Positions 46,395 through 56,846 of a stretch of DNA of 64,000 nt are shown in pieces. Position numbers and translations under genes: made by a program. Numbering within the stretch: the stretch's first letter is position 1; every line of letters starts with the position of its first letter. Under the pieces are notes generated by a model. The model did not search any database, was not told the DNA's origin, and saw only the letters and a program-made list of their open reading frames with translations. The DNA is taken from positions 253,501-317,500 of the forward strand of contig CALYLO010000001.1 in NCBI GenBank assembly GCA_944800085.1. Direction: 5' to 3'. The stretch comes from Paenibacillus melissococcoides. Lineage in GTDB: Bacteria; Bacillota; Bacilli; Paenibacillales; Paenibacillaceae.

Positions 46395-46825
46395 TCAATT
46401 ATGCGCAGCGTTCCCATTTGAATTATTCATTCTAAATTCACCGATTACAGTTTTACCATCTGATTCATACAAGGGGATTGATTGTAGCCGCTAGATTCCA
46501 TAGATTCCTGGTAGGTGATAACCTCTTCTGGTGAAGAAACAGATGAATCCAGATCGGATGCTTTTACATATCCAACAACCCCATTTTCTCTCTCTGCCTT
46601 AATCAACTCTGGTTCTTGTGTTGGTCCATAAGGGTAAGGCCCATATCCATAAGTTTGTCTTTGCTCGTTAACAGGATAGTTAGGTACTTTTCCTTTAACT
46701 GATGCTATACTATACTTAGAAGGGGCTGCTTTCTCAGTATTATCTGTAGCAGCCAATAATGTAGGTATTCCAGTCACCAAAGCAAGCGTCAATATTACTC
46801 CCAGAGAATTTTTCTTCATTTTCAT
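46395..46825 (-). pseudogene. Second secreted protein gene with a frameshift near its end
   Basis: ATG 46825 (AAAGGA site) starts a signal peptide (KMKKNSLGVILTLALVTG). The mature part contains QTYGYGPYPYGPTQEPEL and ENGVVGYVKASDLDSSVSSPEE. Near 46482 the frame breaks; the +1/-1 alternative continues SIPLYESDGKTVIGEFRMNN and ends at 46395, so one base appears lost in GGCTACAA. The ribosome binding site of the next gene sits in this stop, so the pair formed an operon. The GYVKASDL sequence is familiar from small Bacillus exported proteins of unknown function. Confidence 0.65.
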
Positions 46826-46874
46826 AATCGACAATCCTTTCTTCGATAGTTTTTTTCGGGTTATTGCAATAGGA

Positions 46875-47147
46875 TTATTTTGGAAAAATTACCACAAAAA
46901 TCACGCTTAAGTTTTCAACTCCTGAACAATTTGTTTGTAAACGGTTGCTATGCTCTACTACTTTCTCCAACTTCTCGTTCGTGACTTCACCCGATTCGCC
47001 AAGCTCCAGTAAATTTTGCCCATGTAGCTCCTGCTTTTCCTGATGCTCCGCTTCTTCAATGCTTGCAAACAACATCTTTACTTTGTCTTGCAGTTTGGCT
47101 TTGTGCTTGCCCCAGACAAAGATATACTTATTGGCATTTGTTGTCAT
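46875..47147 (-). pseudogene. Fragment of a transposase (IS1182-like)
   Basis: A 90-aa frame with KYIFVWGKHKAKLQDKVKMLF and following Glu-rich helix resembles the inner, non-catalytic region of some IS1182-family transposases. None of the DDE residues are present and no matching ends were found. The subgroup differs from the intact IS at 12.8 kb. Best read as a scrap left in a decaying island. Confidence 0.4.
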
Positions 47148-47160
47148 TTTCTGAGTATAT

Positions 47161-47223
47161 AAAGAAATCGTTCCTTTTGTAGATGGTGGATGGTACTTCC
47201 ATTTATTAAAGAACGATTTCTTT
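47161..47223. repeat. 13-bp perfect inverted repeat
   Basis: AAAGAAATCGTTC at 47161-47173 and its exact complement GAACGATTTCTTT at 47211-47223, with a 37-bp spacer and a T-run after the right arm. It may be a terminator remnant or the ends of a tiny element. Confidence 0.6.
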
Positions 47224-47322
47224 TTGTTTTAGATTTTGAGAATAGTGTTGTCTCTTGTCATTTCAATGCCTCTTGGGATAGCCCCGATCTATTATACATT
47301 TTTTGCCTGAGAGTTCGCCGAC

Positions 47323-47634
47323 CTATCCGCCGAAGGCTTGGCGGAAGCAGGCGGAGAGCTTCTTCGGATCGACCTCCCATAGGGCGGCGAGCTCCTCGCA
47401 TACGGCTTCATCCCACCAGTCCGACAGCTTCTTGCGGTTGGCGTGATTCTCGTGAATCCATATCAAATTGGCAATCACTTTGCGGTAATAGAGCTCTTCA
47501 CCTTCCTTCCGTTTGTCTTCGGGAATCCAGACATTCATGCGCTTGATCGTGCGGTACAGCTCGTTGCTGCAAGCCCGGCGGATGCCCCGGGCGGTAGGCA
47601 GGGCAGCGGTGTGGCGCGGTCTCGGTGTCTTCAT
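47323..47634 (-). CDS. Conserved hypothetical protein
   Basis: A 103-aa basic, helical protein (RGIRRACSNELYRTIKRMNVWIP; LSDWWDEAVCEELAALW). I recognise the type from Paenibacillus-like genomes, where it is sometimes called a dehydrogenase without grounds; no cofactor motif is present. ATG 47634 lies 9 bp after AAAGGGG, and ATG 47640 is 3 bp after, so the former is preferred. It follows the cupredoxin gene by about 75 bp on the same strand. Confidence 0.6.
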   Translation of the reverse strand: MKTPRPRHTAALPTARGIRRACSNELYRTIKRMNVWIPEDKRKEGEELYYRKVIANLIWIHENHANRKKLSDWWDEAVCEELAALWEVDPKKLSACFRQAFGG

Positions 47635-47712
47635 GGCCATTGGCCCCTTTCCAGCAGGTTGTGTTATACCATATGCAGGAGGAGGCGCCGCTGCCAGAAG
47701 GACCTTCCGCGG

Positions 47713-48165
47713 CTAATCGACCACGATGTACCCGACCATCGGTCCATTGCTGGCCGCATCGGCATGCGTCGTGCAGACGATACGGTAGATCCCTTCCTTC
47801 GCGGTGAAGCGGATAATCGTCTCCTTGTTTTTTTCAATGGTGCCGGAGATATCGAGCCCTTCAATCACGAAATCATGGCGGTGCCCGTTCACGCCCCGGA
47901 TGCGCAGCTCGACGCGCTCGCCTTCGTTCGCGTGTACTGTGTCAGGAGCAAATTGGTAAGATCCAATTTCGGTTCCGTTCTCAAGCGTGGACTTGAATTC
48001 GCCCGTCACCATATGCAGGATTCGGGTCTCTTGGGGGGCCGCTTGCGCGGCCTGCTCCATCCGCATCGATTCGTACCGCCAGAAGGCGGCGCCGACCATG
48101 ATGGCGGCGATGGCGATCAAGCCGATGCGCCATTGCTTGGGGGTGACTACCCAGAAATTAGCCAT
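47713..48165 (-). CDS. Membrane-anchored cupredoxin-domain protein
   Basis: A 150-aa protein with one N-terminal transmembrane helix (about residues 13-32) and an exported cupredoxin domain. Copper ligands can be placed: His in NGHRHDFVIEG, then Cys, His and Met in YRIVCTTHADAASNGPMVGY, the layout of COX2-type or plastocyanin-like sites. It probably carries electrons or copper outside the membrane. ATG 48165 follows AGGAGG; the longer frame upstream has no coding character. It is divergent from the dedA gene. Confidence 0.85.
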   Translation of the reverse strand: MANFWVVTPKQWRIGLIAIAAIMVGAAFWRYESMRMEQAAQAAPQETRILHMVTGEFKSTLENGTEIGSYQFAPDTVHANEGERVELRIRGVNGHRHDFVIEGLDISGTIEKNKETIIRFTAKEGIYRIVCTTHADAASNGPMVGYIVVD

Positions 48166-48364
48166 GGATGTGAACCTCCTCGACATGTATTCGGAAAGCT
48201 TGGAGTACGAGACTTCTGTTAAGAAAGCGAAAATGGCCATGCTGTCCAGCTAGTCCATATGTATGCCGGAGAAGGCGGTAACATGAGCCCTTCCGGTCGA
48301 TTGCGTTAGAGTCATGTCCCATCGTAAAATAGAATACACTGGTAGCAAAAAGAGGAGATGGGAC

Positions 48365-48976
48365 ATGGAATTTTTGCATCAAATCGTGACTACGCTCTTT
48401 CATTGGGTGCAGCAATTGGGAGAATGGGGAATCATGCTTGGCTTGATGATAGAGGTGATTCCGAGCGAGATTGTGCTTGCCTACGGAGGTTTTCTCGTCT
48501 CGATTCAAGAGATTACCTTTGTGGAAGCGGTCGTCTTCGGCGTCATCGGCGGGGTTATCGCGCAACTGTTCGTCTATTGGATCGGCAGGTACGGGGGAAG
48601 GCCTGTGCTCGAACGGTACGGCAAATACATTCTGATCCAGCCGCATCATATTGCGAAATCGGAAGAGTGGTTCCAAAAATATGGGACAGGCGTTATCTTT
48701 ACGGCCCGCTTCGTTCCGGTTGTACGGCATGCCATCTCTATTCCGGCGGGCATTTCCAAAATGAATGTGTGGCGGTTCACGCTTCTGACGACGCTGGCGG
48801 TCATCCCGTGGACGATACTGTTTGTCTATTTGGGCTTCGTGCTGGGCGATAAATGGGAGCAGATTGACGACGTGGCCGGCAAATGGGTCAAGCCGTTTAT
48901 TCTCGTTGCTCTGGCGCTGCTTATCGTGTATGTTGTCATTAAATATACGTATTCCAAAAAGAAAGCGGGGAAATGA
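48365..48976 (+). CDS. DedA-family membrane protein
   Basis: A 203-aa protein with four to five membrane segments and re-entrant hairpins. The DedA motif is clear: FTARFVPVVRHAISIPAGIS, together with E-x-IPSE (MIEVIPSEIVLAYGG) and GGVIAQLFVYWIGRYGG. DedA proteins take part in recycling of undecaprenyl phosphate or phospholipid scrambling. ATG 48365 follows AGAGGAGATGG. Its stop overlaps the start of the next gene (ATGA). Confidence 0.9.
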   Translation: MEFLHQIVTTLFHWVQQLGEWGIMLGLMIEVIPSEIVLAYGGFLVSIQEITFVEAVVFGVIGGVIAQLFVYWIGRYGGRPVLERYGKYILIQPHHIAKSEEWFQKYGTGVIFTARFVPVVRHAISIPAGISKMNVWRFTLLTTLAVIPWTILFVYLGFVLGDKWEQIDDVAGKWVKPFILVALALLIVYVVIKYTYSKKKAGK

Positions 48977-49545
48977 AGATGGCCAAGAGCGTAGCCGGCG
49001 TAATGGGAAAAGGAATTCGCCCCCAAGCCTTTGTGGACGGGATGCAAAAGAACAAGGAGGCCTTCGTCTCCTGGTATGAGCAATTTGCATGGGCGGATGA
49101 AGAAGATAAAGCTTTTTTCGAGTCGCTGCAATACCGCGATCACCTGCGCTGCCTGATCCTGGCGGCGGATTGGTGCGGCGATGTCGTCCGCAACGTGCCG
49201 GTCGTCTTCCGTGCGATGGAAGCGGCGCAGATCGGGACGGAAGTGCTGATTATGGAGCAATTCCCGGAGACGATGGATCAGTTCCTGACGATGGGCGGGC
49301 GTTCGGTGCCGGTTGTCATCTTCGCCGATACCGGCGGGCATGTTCTCGGCCAATGGGGTCCGCGCCCGAGCGATGTGCAGGCGCATATGATCCGCTTCAA
49401 GCAGGAGAATCCGGACCGGGAAGCGCCGGACTATCAAGACAAACTGAAAGTGGTAAGACAGCAAATGATGGAAACGTACGGCGAAGGCACGGGATACCAG
49501 ACACGCATCGTGCGCGAGCTCAAAGAGCTGCTGTCTTCCTTTTGA
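48973..49545 (+). CDS. Thioredoxin-family protein with a WCGD site
   Basis: A 190-aa cytosolic protein with a thioredoxin-like fold. The active-site segment is AADWCGDVVRNVP, with one Cys instead of CxxC, and the cis-proline region is SVPVVIFAD. The single Cys suggests a thiol or monothiol role and not disulfide exchange alone. Start overlaps the dedA stop (ATGA), so translation is coupled. The pair DedA-thioredoxin implies a linked function, but I cannot name it. Confidence 0.8.
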   Translation: MKMAKSVAGVMGKGIRPQAFVDGMQKNKEAFVSWYEQFAWADEEDKAFFESLQYRDHLRCLILAADWCGDVVRNVPVVFRAMEAAQIGTEVLIMEQFPETMDQFLTMGGRSVPVVIFADTGGHVLGQWGPRPSDVQAHMIRFKQENPDREAPDYQDKLKVVRQQMMETYGEGTGYQTRIVRELKELLSSF

Positions 49546-49640
49546 CATCAAGCAAAGTTCAACAAGTCAACCTTTTAAAAAGGTAAACCTATGTTTGCGG
49601 TCGACTTCGCGAACAACTTTTACAAAGGCGGTGTTATTCT

Positions 49641-50264
49641 ATGTTTCGCATTCAAAGCTATACACTCGGCCCGGTTCAGACCAATGCCTACGTGCTGATC
49701 AACGAAGAGACGAAGGAAGCGGCCGTCATCGATCCCGGCATGAATCCGGAGCCGCTGCTGCAGGGACTCCAAGGCTTGAAGGTGTCGGCCGTCCTGCTGA
49801 CGCATGCGCATTTCGATCATATCGGCGGGGTTGACGCCGTGCGTGAAGCTCACGGATGCCCGGTCTATATTCATGAGCGGGAAGCGGAGTGGCTTACGAC
49901 GCCCGAACTGAACGGTTCGACGATGTGGCCCCAAGTCTGCCCGCCGATGGCGATGAAGCCTGCCGATCATCTGCCGCAGGACGGCCAGACGCTGGAGCTG
50001 ATCGGCCATAAGTTCCAGGTCATGCATACACCGGGACATTCTCCCGGCAGCGCCAGCTTCCTCCATGAGAAGCACTTGTTCTCGGGCGACGTTCTCTTCC
50101 GCACGTCAGTGGGACGAACGGATCTCCGGGACGGGGATATGAACGTGCTGCTCGAATCGATTCACGGCAAGCTGTTCCCGCTGGGGGATGACGTTACCGT
50201 CTACCCGGGTCATGGTCCCGTGACCCAGATCGGGTATGAGAAGGAGCATAATCCTTTTGTATAA
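49641..50264 (+). CDS. MBL-fold metallo-hydrolase, YqgX/glyoxalase II type
   Basis: A 207-aa protein with the metallo-beta-lactamase motif THAHFDHIGG (HxHxDH), then HTPGHSPGS, SGDVLFRTSVGRTDL and the final YPGHGP. Opening LGPVQTNAYVLI is usual for YqgX-like enzymes related to hydroxyacylglutathione hydrolase. It binds two metal ions and hydrolyses a thioester or similar bond. ATG 49641 follows AAAGGCGGTG. Confidence 0.88.
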   Translation: MFRIQSYTLGPVQTNAYVLINEETKEAAVIDPGMNPEPLLQGLQGLKVSAVLLTHAHFDHIGGVDAVREAHGCPVYIHEREAEWLTTPELNGSTMWPQVCPPMAMKPADHLPQDGQTLELIGHKFQVMHTPGHSPGSASFLHEKHLFSGDVLFRTSVGRTDLRDGDMNVLLESIHGKLFPLGDDVTVYPGHGPVTQIGYEKEHNPFV

Positions 50265-50280
50265 TAGGAAATGCTTGGCG

Positions 50281-50325
50281 AGGCGGCTTGCCGGACGAAT
50301 GTTCGGGCAGGCCGCCTTCCTTATT
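50281..50325 (+). terminator. Terminator after the MBL-fold gene
   Basis: AGGCGGCTTGCC and GGCAGGCCGCCT with one G-U pair, then TTCCTTATT. The rest of the gap to 50608 has a weak SigA-like element (TTGGCG, 18 bp, TATGAT at about 50339-50370) for the next gene and no supported CDS. Confidence 0.7.
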
Positions 50326-50608
50326 AACGCCGTCGGCCCGTTGGCGCTGATTTTGGGTTCGTGGTATGATGAGCTTAATTGAGGAACGGATGCGCATTCT
50401 GCGGGGGAATGAGGCTGGCCCTGGGGCGGAAGCATGGATTGATTCGTGTATGCGGGGCTGCACGCACAGGAGCGAGGAAGGATAGGAGGCAAAGCGGGCG
50501 CGTAAACCGGGCGGGTTTGCGCTTTTTGCGTCCTCCGCGGGAGCATTCGCGCAAAGCGGGAGCCTCTGTGGGAACGGGGCTTCAGTAAGCAGGAAGGGAG
50601 CAAGATCG

Positions 50609-51814
50609 ATGGAAGGCGTATTGAAGCGAGAAATCGAAGGACGAATTGCCCGGCTGCAGGCAGCGATGGAGGAACGAACCATGGACGGCTGTCTGATTAC
50701 GCAAAATGTCGGGCTTTATTATTTTACCGGATCAATGCAGACAGGGTATCTGTTCGTGCCGAAGCAGGGCGAGCCTGTCTACTTCGTCAAGCGCAGCCTG
50801 GAGCGCGCTCGGCATGAAGCCGCGGTGGCGGTCGAGCCGCTCGGCTCCTTCCGCGCTTTCGGCACGCTGCTGCAGGAGCGCTTCCCGGAGGTGTTCGCGT
50901 CCGGACGCCCGGTCATTGCCACGGAATATGACGTGCTTCCGGTGCAGTTGTTCGAGCGTCTCCGTTCCGTGCTGCCGGATGCGGCATGGACCAACGGCTC
51001 CGCGATGCTGCGCGGGCTGCGGATGGTTAAATCGCCGTGGGAGATCGACCGCATCCGCACGGCCGCCCGCGCGGCGCATCATGCGCTCGAGCAAGCGGCC
51101 GCTTACGTCCGGCCCGGCATGATGGAGCTCCAGCTTATCGCCCATATCGAGCATGTATTCCGCATGCAGGGCCATGTCGGATTTATCCGGATGCGCGGGT
51201 ACAACCAAGAGATTATTACCGGGATGGTCGCCTCGGGCGAAGCGGGAGCGGAGCCGACGTACTTCGACGGTCCGGCCGGCGGACGCGGCTTGACCCCGGC
51301 GAGCCCCCAAGGCTCCAGCCGGAAGGTCATCGCCGAGAATGAACCGATTCTCGTCGATATCGGATGCTGCATCGACGGCTATGTCATCGACCAGACCCGG
51401 ACGCTGGTTATTGGCAAGCTGGATGAGGAGCTTGAACGGGCCTACGAATCGTCCGAAGCCATACTGCGGACCGCCGAAGCGAGCCTGAAGCCGGGGACGG
51501 TGTGCGAGACGCTGTATGCCGGCGCGTTGAAGCTGGCCGAACAGTATGGCTTGGCGGGGCACTTCATGGGCTTCGGGAGCGATCAGGTCAGCTTCCTCGG
51601 CCATGGCATCGGCATGGAGATGGATGAATGGCCCGTGCTGGCGCGCGGCTTCACGATGCCGCTTGAACCCGGCATGGTCATCGCGATCGAGCCAAAATTC
51701 ACGTTTCCTGGCCGAGGCGTCGTCGGGATCGAGAACACGTACCTGATTACGGACGGCGGGTTCGAGAAGCTGACCACTCCGCCGGAAGGCGTGTGGCGGA
51801 TTCCGGCGCCGTAA
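50609..51814 (+). CDS. M24-family aminopeptidase (Xaa-Pro type)
   Basis: A 401-aa cytosolic metallopeptidase that would remove residues ahead of proline or cleave Xaa-Pro dipeptides. The N-terminal creatinase-like domain (about 1-145) is followed by the pita-bread catalytic domain. Metal ligands: two Asp in VDIGCCIDGYVIDQTR, His in FLGHGIGMEMDEWP, Glu in AIEPKFTF and Glu in VGIENTYLI. ATG 50609 follows GGAAGGGAGC. An insert with a Gly/Pro-rich loop (GPAGGRGLTPASPQGSS) lies at about residues 222-238. Confidence 0.9.
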   Translation: MEGVLKREIEGRIARLQAAMEERTMDGCLITQNVGLYYFTGSMQTGYLFVPKQGEPVYFVKRSLERARHEAAVAVEPLGSFRAFGTLLQERFPEVFASGRPVIATEYDVLPVQLFERLRSVLPDAAWTNGSAMLRGLRMVKSPWEIDRIRTAARAAHHALEQAAAYVRPGMMELQLIAHIEHVFRMQGHVGFIRMRGYNQEIITGMVASGEAGAEPTYFDGPAGGRGLTPASPQGSSRKVIAENEPILVDIGCCIDGYVIDQTRTLVIGKLDEELERAYESSEAILRTAEASLKPGTVCETLYAGALKLAEQYGLAGHFMGFGSDQVSFLGHGIGMEMDEWPVLARGFTMPLEPGMVIAIEPKFTFPGRGVVGIENTYLITDGGFEKLTTPPEGVWRIPAP

Positions 51815-52020
51815 TCGGAGGCCGGAATCCGAGGTGTGACGGAACCCGGAGCGCCGCGCTTCCGTCGATTTCCTGAGAATGCATGTTGACATTTGCCTGG
51901 AAGTCACATATTTTATTTTAGAAAAGGCAGCGTCTTTTTTGCGGGAACAAGCATACATTTACAGCAATCATAAATTTTAGTACGATAGAGGAAACAGCAT
52001 ATGGATGGGAGGCATGGACA

Positions 52021-52404
52021 ATGCTGCATTTGGGAGAGAAAGTAGTCATTGTTGCCGACCGCTTCGAACAACATTTGCCTATCGGGGAATATGGCTATAT
52101 CATTGCCTATGACCGCAATGCGGATAACGCATTCGATTACGTCATCCGGGTGCCGAGAGCAAACCGCAACTTCTTCGTGCCGGCGTCTGACGTCGAGCAG
52201 GAAGGCCTGCTCCTGCAGCAGGAAGCGGACCGCATCGAACGGGAAGCGCTTATCGACTATGCACTGGCTACTCACAATGAGTCTCTGTTCCGCCGGATCA
52301 TGAATGGTGATGCGGCAGAAGACCAGGAGGAAGAGAACGAGCAGGAAGAAGCGATGTCTCAGGAAGAGTTCATCCGCCAAGTCAACCTGCGCGCATGGAT
52401 ATAA
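52021..52404 (+). CDS. Conserved hypothetical protein
   Basis: A 127-aa protein with a beta-rich first half (LHLGEKVVIVADRFEQHLPIG, possibly an SH3-like barrel) and a very acidic C-terminal helix (EDQEEENEQEEAMSQEEF). I recognise it as a type of protein common in Paenibacillus but do not know its function. ATG 52021 has a GGGAGGC site. A strong terminator follows, so the gene stands alone. Confidence 0.65.
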   Translation: MLHLGEKVVIVADRFEQHLPIGEYGYIIAYDRNADNAFDYVIRVPRANRNFFVPASDVEQEGLLLQQEADRIEREALIDYALATHNESLFRRIMNGDAAEDQEEENEQEEAMSQEEFIRQVNLRAWI

Positions 52405-52409
52405 GGAAG

Positions 52410-52454
52410 AGCACCGGTTTGCGTTACGGGGTAACGTGCGGCCGGTGCTTTTTT
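52410..52454 (+). terminator. Terminator after the 127-aa gene
   Basis: AGCACCGG paired with CCGGTGCT, with an inner GCGTTAC/GTAACGT stem, then TTTTTT. Confidence 0.85.
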
Positions 52455-52581
52455 GATATGATAGACTTTATAAATTTGTTTGGGTGCAAGCAGGTCTTCC
52501 GCTTGTTTCTGTTTTTGGTCAGGTTAGGATATGGAGAGGAACATCTTGAAACGAAACTTTTTTGGATAAAAATTTGCCGCC

Positions 52582-52680
52582 CAGAGCGCTTTACATCGAT
52601 TTTTTCTATTGAGAGACACGGGTCCACCACATAAAAAATGAATCGCCCAAAACTCCCCAAAAAACCCTATGGACTTTCTC
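52582..52680. repeat. Diverged ~90-bp repeat, copy 1
   Basis: Shares CAGAGCG at its start, an AGAGAC-x-CGGGTCC-like middle, and CCCTATGGACTTTCT at its end with copy 2 at 53232-53306, in the same orientation. Confidence 0.6.
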
Positions 52681-53020
52681 AACGGTCTGATTTCGGGCTC
52701 CAAGAGACTGCGCTGGATCCTGGAGGCATTATCGCTTTCTGTAGGCCTTGTTGGCTCTAGGAGGCATCGTTGCCTTCTGGAATCATCGTTTCCTCCTCGG
52801 GCTTGAAATTGTGGAGGGAATAGCTGCTATTTTACAGGAATTTCGGCTCAATGCGTCTACATCCCGAGGAAATGCTGCACAGCTACATCATTTTAGGCCT
52901 TTTTGCTCCAAGTCGAAGCGAAACGGGTGAAATTGCTGCCGTTTTGCAGGATTCCCTCTCTGGTGAAGTCGTCCCTATCGAATTGCTGTATTTGCGCAGG
53001 ATTTTGCTTGCCGAACAGGC

Positions 53021-53162
53021 TTACCGAATAAGTGTGCCTTGAGAAATCATGCAGTTATGCGGATTTCCTTACCGAATCGGCGTGTCTGGAGAAATCATGC
53101 AGTTATGCAGAATTGGCCTGCCGGATAGACGTGTGTAGGGATATTGTGCAGTTTTCAGGCCG
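53021..53162. repeat. ~48-bp intergenic tandem repeat
   Basis: Two full units start at 53021 and 53069 (TTACCGAAT, then GAGAAATCATGCAGTTATGC) and a third, diverged, at 53118 (CTGCCGGATAG ... TGTGCAGTTTTC). Each contains a TGCA-GTTAT-GCA palindrome. Confidence 0.7.
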
Positions 53163-53231
53163 TTGGACCCCCCATTTTTTTCGAAGGGGTGGAGATTGTC
53201 CATTTACCTAATCAAAACTTGGCACTCCGAT

Positions 53232-53306
53232 CAGAGCGTTTTAAATCCATTTTTCTACGAAGAGACGAGTCCGAATAGAGTGCCGAAAAATCCCCTGGAC
53301 TTTCTT
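53232..53306. repeat. Diverged ~90-bp repeat, copy 2
   Basis: Matches copy 1: CAGAGCGTTTTAAATCCATT start, AGAGACGAGTCC middle, TCCCCTGGACTTTCTT end; slightly shorter. Confidence 0.6.
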
Positions 53307-53403
53307 GTATCGAGAAGGCGGCGGTAAGGGGCTGCCCGCAAGCTAATACCGCTGCGGGGCGGCTGAAAATCGCGGCGCTGCGCCGCATTAATGGAAGCCA
53401 GCG

Positions 53404-53432
53404 TTGAGTTGCCCACGCTTCTAGGCTATAAT
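53404..53432 (+). promoter_or_regulatory. Candidate SigA promoter of gatCAB
   Basis: TTGAGT, 17-bp spacer, perfect TATAAT at 53427-53432, about 48 bp before gatC. Confidence 0.75.
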
Positions 53433-53479
53433 AGAGGGATGAATTTGGCCCAATTGGGACAAGGAGGAACAGGTTGCCG

Positions 53480-53767
53480 ATGAGCATTCAGGTACAAGAC
53501 GTCGAGCATGTGGCCAAGCTGGCACGGCTCAATTTAACCGATGAAGAAAAAGCGCGCTATACCGAGCAGCTGAACGCGATTCTGAAGTACGCAGAGAAGT
53601 TGAACGAGCTGGATACGGATGACGTGCCGCCGACAACGCATGTTCTGCCGATTCGCAATGTGATGCGTGACGATACCGTTCGTCCATCGCTGCCGATAGA
53701 GAAAGTCATGCTGAACGCGCCTCAGGAAGAGGACGGCCAATTCCAGGTTCCGGCGGTGCTGGAGTAA
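53480..53767 (+). CDS. gatC: Asp-tRNA(Asn)/Glu-tRNA(Gln) amidotransferase subunit C
   Basis: A 95-aa subunit that holds GatA and GatB together. [21 protein letters not shown] and LRDD-like DDTVRPSLP are the GatC signatures. ATG 53480 gives the usual MSIQV start; TTG 53474 in frame is closer to AAGGAGG at 53461 and cannot be excluded. First gene of the gatCAB operon. Confidence 0.93.
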   Translation: MSIQVQDVEHVAKLARLNLTDEEKARYTEQLNAILKYAEKLNELDTDDVPPTTHVLPIRNVMRDDTVRPSLPIEKVMLNAPQEEDGQFQVPAVLE

Positions 53768-53787
53768 AGAGAGAGGGGGTAACCGCA

Positions 53788-55248
<1,461 letters not shown>

Positions 55249-55262
55249 AGGAGGCTTACGAC

Positions 55263-56705
55263 ATGCCAAGTGCTAAATATGAGACGGTAATCGGACTGGA
55301 AGTTCACGTAGAGCTTCGCACCGAATCCAAAATATTTTGCGGCTGCTCCACCGCCTTCGGGGCGCCGCCGAACACGCATACTTGCCCGATCTGTCTCGGG
55401 CATCCGGGCGTGCTGCCGGTGCTGAACCGCCAGGCGGTCGAATATGCGATGAAGGCCGCCATGGCGCTGAACTGCGAGATTGCGTCCGTGAGCAAATTCG
55501 ATCGCAAAAACTATTTCTACCCTGACTCGCCGAAGGCGTATCAGATTTCGCAGTATGATCAGCCGATCGGGCAGAACGGGTGGATCGACATCGAAGTCGG
55601 GGGCGAGACGAAGCGCATCCGCATCAATCGTCTGCATCTGGAAGAGGATGCGGGCAAGCTGACGCACGTCGATGGCGGCTATGCTTCGCTGGTCGACTTC
55701 AACCGGGTGGGCACGCCGCTGGTCGAGATCGTGTCGGAGGCCGATCTGCGTTCTCCGGAAGAAGCCAAGGCTTATTTGGAAAAATTAAAGGCCATTATGC
55801 AATATTGCGAAGTATCCGACGTCAAGATGGAGGAAGGCTCGCTCCGCTGCGACGCGAATATCAGCCTTCGCCCGTACGGACAGAAGGAATTCGGCACGAA
55901 GGCCGAGCTGAAGAACATGAACTCCTTCCGCGGCGTGCAGCGCGGCCTCGAATATGAAGAGGAGCGCCAGGCCGATATTCTGGACGAGGGCGGCCAGGTA
56001 GTGCAGGAGACGCGCCGGTGGGATGAAGCCCAGGGACGGACGCTGTCGATGCGCAGCAAGGAAGAGGCGCATGACTACCGCTACTTCCCGGATCCGGATC
56101 TCGTTACCATCGTCATTGACGACGAATGGAAGGAGCGCATCCGCGTGACGATTCCGGAGCTGCCGGATGCCCGCAAGGCCCGGTATACCGCCGATTACGG
56201 CTTGTCCGGCTACGATGCCGAGGTCATCACCTCCTCCAAAAAGCTGGCCGACCTGTTCGAGGACAGCCTTACGTATACGAAGGATGCCAAGGCGGTAGCG
56301 AACTGGATTATGGGGGATCTGCTCGGCTATCTGAATGCGGGCGGTCTTGAGATCGAAGCCGTCAAGCTGGACGGACAAGGGCTCGGAGAAATGATCGGGC
56401 TGATCGAGAAGGGCACCATCAGCACGAAAATCGCCAAAACGGTATTCAAGGAAATGCTCGAATCCGGCAAGCGGCCGCAAACGATCGTCGAGGAGCAGGG
56501 ACTGGTCCAAATCAGCGACGAAGGCGCCATTATGGCTGTCGTGCAGCAAATCATCGCGTCCAACCCTCAATCGGTCGAGGACTATAAGGCCGGCAAGCAA
56601 AAAGCGATCGGCTTCCTCGTCGGCCAGGTGATGAAGGAGACGAAAGGCAAAGCGAATCCGGGGCTCGTCAATCAATTGCTGGTCCAATGCCTGAACAGTC
56701 AATGA
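55263..56705 (+). CDS. gatB: Asp-tRNA(Asn)/Glu-tRNA(Gln) amidotransferase subunit B
   Basis: A 480-aa subunit that phosphorylates and amidates Glu on mischarged tRNA(Gln). Signature [13 protein letters not shown] at the start, zinc-type Cys in [38 protein letters not shown], and the C-terminal YqeY-like helical domain (about 330-480). ATG 55263 follows GAGGAGG. It completes the operon; presence of GatCAB implies no separate GlnRS route. Confidence 0.95.
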   Translation: MPSAKYETVIGLEVHVELRTESKIFCGCSTAFGAPPNTHTCPICLGHPGVLPVLNRQAVEYAMKAAMALNCEIASVSKFDRKNYFYPDSPKAYQISQYDQPIGQNGWIDIEVGGETKRIRINRLHLEEDAGKLTHVDGGYASLVDFNRVGTPLVEIVSEADLRSPEEAKAYLEKLKAIMQYCEVSDVKMEEGSLRCDANISLRPYGQKEFGTKAELKNMNSFRGVQRGLEYEEERQADILDEGGQVVQETRRWDEAQGRTLSMRSKEEAHDYRYFPDPDLVTIVIDDEWKERIRVTIPELPDARKARYTADYGLSGYDAEVITSSKKLADLFEDSLTYTKDAKAVANWIMGDLLGYLNAGGLEIEAVKLDGQGLGEMIGLIEKGTISTKIAKTVFKEMLESGKRPQTIVEEQGLVQISDEGAIMAVVQQIIASNPQSVEDYKAGKQKAIGFLVGQVMKETKGKANPGLVNQLLVQCLNSQ

Positions 56706-56846
56706 TACTCGGTACGATATAGCAGTCCGCAAGGCGAAGCATGCGTTGCAGTTTTTTCATCGGTTCAAATGGAGGAGCTTGGCGCATACTTCGCCTTTTT
56801 TTGCTTACAGATAGATAGAGCAATACAAATTACGGTCTGTGGGGGG

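Larger units (their letters stand above)
52455..53403. other. Repeat-filled intergenic region of about 950 bp
   Basis: No gene is supported. It contains two diverged copies of a ~90-bp element (52582-52680 and 53232-53306), a ~48-bp tandem repeat (53021-53162) and several half-sites of the CCTGC/GCAGG palindrome family. Confidence 0.6.
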
